Below the pieces are notes generated by a model. It was not told the origin of the DNA, did no database searches, and saw only the letters and a list, made by a program, of their open reading frames with translations. Of a stretch of DNA of 64,000 nucleotides, positions 60,116-64,000 are shown in pieces; within the stretch, counting starts at the first letter, position 1, and each line of letters opens with the position of its first letter. The position numbers and the translations under genes were made by a program. The stretch covers positions 66,216,050-66,280,049 of the forward strand of contig OY757904.1 in assembly GCA_963585895.1 (NCBI GenBank). The letters run 5' to 3'. This stretch comes from Sepioteuthis lessoniana (taxonomy: Eukaryota; Mollusca; Cephalopoda; Myopsida; Loliginidae).

Positions 60116-61363
60116 TCAAAAGTGTGTTTTCTTAGGAGATCTGGTGTATTTTGCCTCCGGGATGTCATGTAAGAGCATCCAGCAGAAGTCTCCCATCATT
60201 CCGGGGTTCCATTTGCCTTGATAGTTGCTCTCCATCTTCGTAATGCCTTGGTGGAATCTTTCTTCATGCTCATCACCCACTGCTCCAAAGATTGGCGGGA
60301 ATGGAGAAAATGAATCTTGAGTGACAATCGTCACCCCATATCCTCGTAAGACTTTAGCAACTTCTCAGACTTGGTAATCTTGTACGCGTGTGTTACCAAG
60401 GAAGCCACTACAGACTGACTTGACTGCTTCCCATGCTCTCAGTTCCTTTAAGTTAAGAAGCTCCTCAAAATCAGTATCCTTCAGCACTTCTCGAATCTGA
60501 GGTCCGACAAAGATACCCTCTTTGAGCTTAGCAGCACTAAAACCTGGGAACAGTGCTTCTAGACCCCCAGTCTTTCTGCCTGTAATGCTGGGATATAGCT
60601 CGACTATCCCAGAGACAGAGAAAACAACAGTACTTTGTGAATCCTGCTTGCATACCCATAAGAAGACCAATGACCTTATTTGTTCCGATTCCTGAAACGG
60701 GTGATCCTTACATCTTCCTGGACTAGGTTCCACTGTTTAAGCCGAGAAGCCAAAAGCTCTGACTGCTGTTTTGACATATACAAATCACGAGCAAGATCAT
60801 TCAGGTCTTCTTGCGTGATCCGACGTGGCTCATTGCCACTAGTTCCTGAATATGTAGACTCAATATCTTCCAAAGATATTGACTCGGCAGAATCCTCCCT
60901 TGAAGGCATTTCTTCATCTGATGAGGAAAGACGATCCTTATTTACTGGAGGTGTGGTACAGGAAGATCACCTGAATGGAGAACGGGTCTCATAGCAGATG
61001 AAAGGTTGGGATATTTCATCTTCTTCCTAGAAGACGCATTGAAACCAGTTATATTAGTTAAAAATAACAATCATCTGTGTGGTTTCGCGGCTCTCTCCAA
61101 ACCATCGGGACTGCAAAGTTGAAATCCGCTCTCTTGCCATTAAACCATGGAGTTAGTCCATTATAGCAGGGTTTACAACAGATGTGTGGGGCCCAAGACT
61201 TGACCTGATCACAAATTTTACAGTCAAAATAGTGAAAGTATGCGGTTCTGAGGAAGGAAGTGATGGTTCGACGCTGTGCAACTGTTGTGAAGTCCCCACC
61301 AACGAAGCAGAAAGAATTGGCCTTGTTGAGGCATCCTCGAAATTTTGATATGCTTAAAGCCAT
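60116..61363 (-). pseudogene. Uncharacterised animal protein family, broken copy
   Basis: Minus-strand coding in several frames, recognised from a large family of uncharacterised animal proteins. 61363-61058 is the N-terminus: FVGGDFTTVAQRRTITSFLR, SWAPHICCKPCYNGL (Cys cluster) and VPMVWREPRNHTDDCYF. A 4-base deletion then shifts frame, and a second shift occurs near 60953. 60909-60676 gives RRITQEDLNDLARDLYMSKQ and FRNRNK. About 120 expected residues are missing, after which GFTKYCCFLCLWDSR resumes. 60733-60365 and 60334-60116 give KLKEGIFVGPQIREVLKDTD, DEHEERFHQ and GDFCWMLLHDIPEAKYTRS. Function unknown. The flanking inverted repeats suggest a transposase-related role. Confidence 0.85.
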
Positions 61364-61560
61364 TGGAGAATCTGAAAATTTAACAAAGTAAAACTAAATG
61401 TGCATTTGAAAATGTAATACTGATATTTAGTAACCCAAAAGATGTGTAACACGATAGTTGAGGGACACCAACCTCATGCGCCGCCTGCGAGAAAACCTCT
61501 TCCAATGACTGCCAGAGTGTGGATTGAGACCTGCTGCCTTAACTGTCAAAATCCGTCTTA

Positions 61561-61620
<60 letters not shown>
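61561..61620. repeat. (AT)n array inside the TIR element
   Basis: About 30 AT units with one interruption, between the pseudogene and the right inverted repeat. Confidence 0.95.
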
Positions 61621-61621
<1 letters not shown>

Positions 61622-61751
61622 GTAATGCTATCACTTACATTTAGCGCATAATAACTAAAAAATAAGCCATAAGTCTCACAATATTAGAATTAACCCTGAA
61701 TTCATATACGTCTTTATGTACCGTATATGCACCAAATGCACACTATGCATA

Positions 61752-61867
61752 TCTAAAAAAAACTAGAGGTTATGAGTAAAAACCGATTTCAAATTTGAAT
61801 TCAGCACCCTCAAATTAGATAAAAACGGGTATTTTTGTGCTTGCCTCAATTTCTTTGTAAACCAGTG
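61752..61867 (-). repeat. Right terminal inverted repeat of the 59.8-61.9 kb element
   Basis: On the minus strand begins CACTGGTTTACAAAG and continues through GAGGGTGCTGAATTC to ACCTCTAGTTTTT; TTA follows on the outside. Confidence 0.65.
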
Positions 61868-62631
61868 TTATAAGTTAGTAAATATAAAAAATGCAGTGGG
61901 ACTTTGAAAAAATATAAAATTATGATTCTAATTTAAAATCTATAAATGTTCGAAATTCCAAAATTAATTACACACAGTTGTTTGTATGATTAGACTTCAT
62001 GCTACAATAAGAACAATATTGTACAGCACTTTCTCCTACAGCACTAAAATCATATAGTTTTTAAAAAAGATAAGATATCATCGAACAATATATGGATTTC
62101 AAGTTTCTTTTAGGAATTAATTAAAATTTTACTACCAGGTGTATTTTGCCTCATTACAAGCTAATCATTCCAAACCCAGTAGGAGTCGCATAATACGAGC
62201 TATTTCACGAATCGTCAACCATTCAAGAAGGAAATGTCATCGTAACCATGTACAAAACTACCTGCTTGGCGTAACGAAATTCATTTCCATGATCAAGTCT
62301 TGTTTCAACTAATCTTTTCAATATGGATAGAACTCAGTATTAAATCACTTGGATCGAGAGCTGAGTGCAGGATTTGTTCATTTCTCCCGGTGTAATTTGC
62401 AATTGTCCTTGTTGATCAAAAAACAGATTGCGTCTTCATGCCATCAGACCTGTATCAACTGACTCTTGCCTTCTGGGTGGTTACGGAAAAGAAAAAAAAA
62501 ATGATTCATTTTACCATGAATTTAAAAACTGACAACGACTTCTTTAGAATGCCGTCTAAATAAGATAAAAAGTGGAGATTTTTTTTTAACAATCACACTT
62601 TTGCGTCACCACAAATTTCATAATTGACGGC

Positions 62632-62632
<1 letters not shown>
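61868..62632. other. AT-rich DNA, no gene seen
   Basis: No motif or repeat recognised between the TIR element and the next microsatellite. Confidence 0.45.

Positions 62633-62681
<49 letters not shown>
62633..62681. repeat. (TA)n(GA)n compound microsatellite
   Basis: TA run passing into a GA run that abuts the SINE A head. Confidence 0.95.
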
Positions 62682-62902
62682 TGTTCGCCAATGGCCCGGG
62701 AGACCTGGGTTCAATCCCAGGTCGAGTCATACCAAAGACTTTAAAAATGGTACTTGATACCACCTTGCTTAACACTCGGCATTATAAATTACGATTCAAG
62801 GGTAAAGTGAAGCAATCCTGGGAATGGAGTAGCGCCCTCCCCTACACCTTGGTGTAGTAGCTATCGAAAAGGGAGCCTTCGGGTCACCCTCGACTATGGT
62901 CG

Positions 62903-62908
<6 letters not shown>
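62682..62908 (+). repeat. SINE family A, copy 5
   Basis: Well-preserved copy starting in the tRNA-like head ('gtgttcgccaatgg', B box GGTTCAATCCCAGG) with complete body to 'tcgactatggtcgctaac', followed by a (TA)n array (62908-62935). Confidence 0.92.
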
Positions 62909-62935
<27 letters not shown>

Positions 62936-62937
62936 AG

Positions 62938-64000
62938 CTACAGTTTTGTGGGATGTTGCTTCCAGGATTTGTTCAGTATTGCTCGTGGCATTCTTTTGCA
63001 GTTCCCGTTATGATTTTTCTCAATACGCTAAGTTAGCTTCGATGTGGTGTATCCATATAGTAGAATTGACACAACCGTTGGTTAGAAGAAAGTGTGTTTT
63101 ATTTTATCAGACAAGTTTGACTTTCACATGATAAATAACCTATCTATATTAGAGCATGCCCGTGGTGTAATGCTTATCGTCGCAGGATATGGACACGGTG
63201 ACACGAGTTCAAATCCTGGACCTGACTGATTGCATTTCACATAGCACTAATACCCTTGGGAAAGGTATGAATCCAATTATTCTCCCTCCAGCTATGGGTA
63301 AATAGTAGGACAGACTAGGTTCTTCAGCCTTGGTGAGGCAACTAGTCTAGGAGAAGGAAAACTCTGAATTCAAACCTGTTAAACTCCGCTTAAAAATTGA
63401 CCTCGTGTCATATCCTGCCCGAGCGGAGGGGTTAGGTAAATAGGATAAATTAGATCATGCCTTTGCTTGTCGAATATTGGTGTCATTTTCAGTAGATGAG
63501 TCGTTGCTTCCAAGGTAAATGAAATTGTCCACTGATTTCCGAGAACCTCCATTGAGTGTGGAGATGTCTCCTTTTATATTAAAACACATGCACTCCGTTT
63601 CCTCTGCATTCACATGGGGCGAATGTCTCCTGCATATTGTTCCAGCCTATGCAGCAAGCATTTTTCTTAGGTTGGAGTATTTGCAGGAATCACTATTTCA
63701 TCTGCGCAGTCTTCGTCTGAAATAGTTTCTGCGAGGTATCGTGTACTTCTTGTCTTTTTTTTTCAGTGTTAAGCTATTTTCTTTCATGAGATCTATTGAT
63801 GTTCGAACTACCGAGTCTCGTCAGATAATGCACCTATATGGAGCTAATGTATCCACTTGCAGAACACAAGCAAAGTAGTTAGTGTCTCCATCCGGAGAGC
63901 GAAATTTTTCTATCGTTTTTTATTGAGTATCTTTTGTGACTGTATATTGGGGAGAACATTGGCTATAAATGTTTCCCTCTGTGTATGGAGTCAAATGCCT
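62938..64000 (-). mobile_element. RTE-like LINE, copy 3, split by SINE B (right end cut by window)
   Basis: Minus-strand relative of 5930-6990. At the window edge it reads the segment just before VRSPDGDT, then a decayed VLQ.DTLAPY motif B, GDISTLNGG and VDNFIYLGS. It continues beyond the SINE as a decayed SDLTDKMKRSFFQ...SILLYG block and RAILNKSWKQHPTK, and ends at about 62938. Stops are frequent, and YADD is lost. Older than the 5.9 kb copy. Confidence 0.85.
63161..63448 (+). repeat. SINE family B, copy 3, with 13-bp target duplication
   Basis: Full-length SINE B (CGTGGTGTAATGCTTATC head, B box GAGTTCAAATCCTGG, end 'cccgagcgg...gtaaatagg'). Flanked by ATTAGAGCATGCC (63148-63160) and ATTAGATCATGCC (63449-63461), one mismatch. 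The LINE frame continues across it, so the SINE is the later insertion. Confidence 0.93.

Larger units (their letters stand above)
59836..61867 (-). mobile_element. TIR-bounded DNA transposon candidate carrying an orphan protein family
   Basis: Inverted ends of roughly 115 bp (59836-59953 and 61752-61867) share CTGGTTTACAAA, TGAGGCAAG, GGGTGCTGAATT-like and ACCTCTAGTTTT blocks in order. Right terminus CACTGG, left CCCTGG. TTA lies on both outer sides (59833-59835 and 61868-61870). Between the ends lie the pseudogene at 60116-61363 and a (TA)n array. A CACTG terminus with a 3-bp duplication fits the CMC (CACTA) superfamily; a TTA duplication would also fit PIF/Harbinger. Size 2,032 bp, with an internal deletion in the gene. 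Confidence 0.6.

Noticed and set aside
59836..61867. Reading the orphan gene as a normal spliced host gene on the minus strand
   Set aside because: The breaks are small frame-shifting deletions without GT-AG introns, motifs run on directly after them, and inverted repeats bound the unit.

Overview
This is animal nuclear DNA with almost no host coding content. It is AT-rich, has no operons or bacterial signals, and is packed with long (TA)n, (CA)n and (GA)n arrays, tRNA-derived SINEs, LINE fragments and DNA-transposon remains. The combination of several tRNA-SINE families, RTE-like and R4/Dong-like LINEs, IR/DR Tc1 elements and compound (CA)n(TA)n arrays suggests a cephalopod mollusc (octopus-like). 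That assignment is inference from repeat style, not from a host gene. I found no convincing intact host gene. Two or three GC-rich islands (about 4.37-4.77 kb and 45.2-45.5 kb) and one 109-codon ORF (44.5 kb) are the only weak host-gene candidates.

Layout. 0-2.6 kb: a SINE and a long dead R4/Dong-like LINE. 5.9-7.5 kb: two RTE-like LINE copies, the first with 343 open codons of reverse transcriptase. 10-11.6 kb: a complete Tc1-family element with 228-bp IR/DR termini and a broken DD34E transposase. 14.5 kb: a tRNA-like SINE carrying a textbook hammerhead ribozyme. 18-21.6 kb: palindromic repeats between microsatellites. 21.8-24.2 kb: a second Tc1-like element holding a 57-bp tandem quadruplication and stacked SINE insertions. 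25.3 kb: a 57-bp minisatellite. 27.7-28.1 kb: a solo LTR. 33-34.3 kb: a LINE ORF1 with zinc knuckles. 36.9-43.5 kb: a plus-strand train of R4/Dong-like LINE copies joined tail to head. 49.4-55.5 kb and 59.1-59.7 kb: the same LINE on the minus strand, with SINE insertions and, at 53.7-54.4 kb, an inverted pair of a second hammerhead-bearing SINE. 59.8-61.9 kb: a 2.0-kb unit with inverted termini and a TTA target duplication, enclosing a broken copy of a widespread uncharacterised animal protein family. 62.6-64 kb: a SINE and an RTE-like LINE split by another SINE.

The two most interesting signals are (1) tRNA-like SINEs of two different families that share one architecture: A box, B box, then a complete type-I hammerhead ribozyme about 25 bases downstream of the B box; and (2) the TIR-bounded uncharacterised protein family at 59.8-61.9 kb, which suggests that this orphan family travels as a cut-and-paste transposon.
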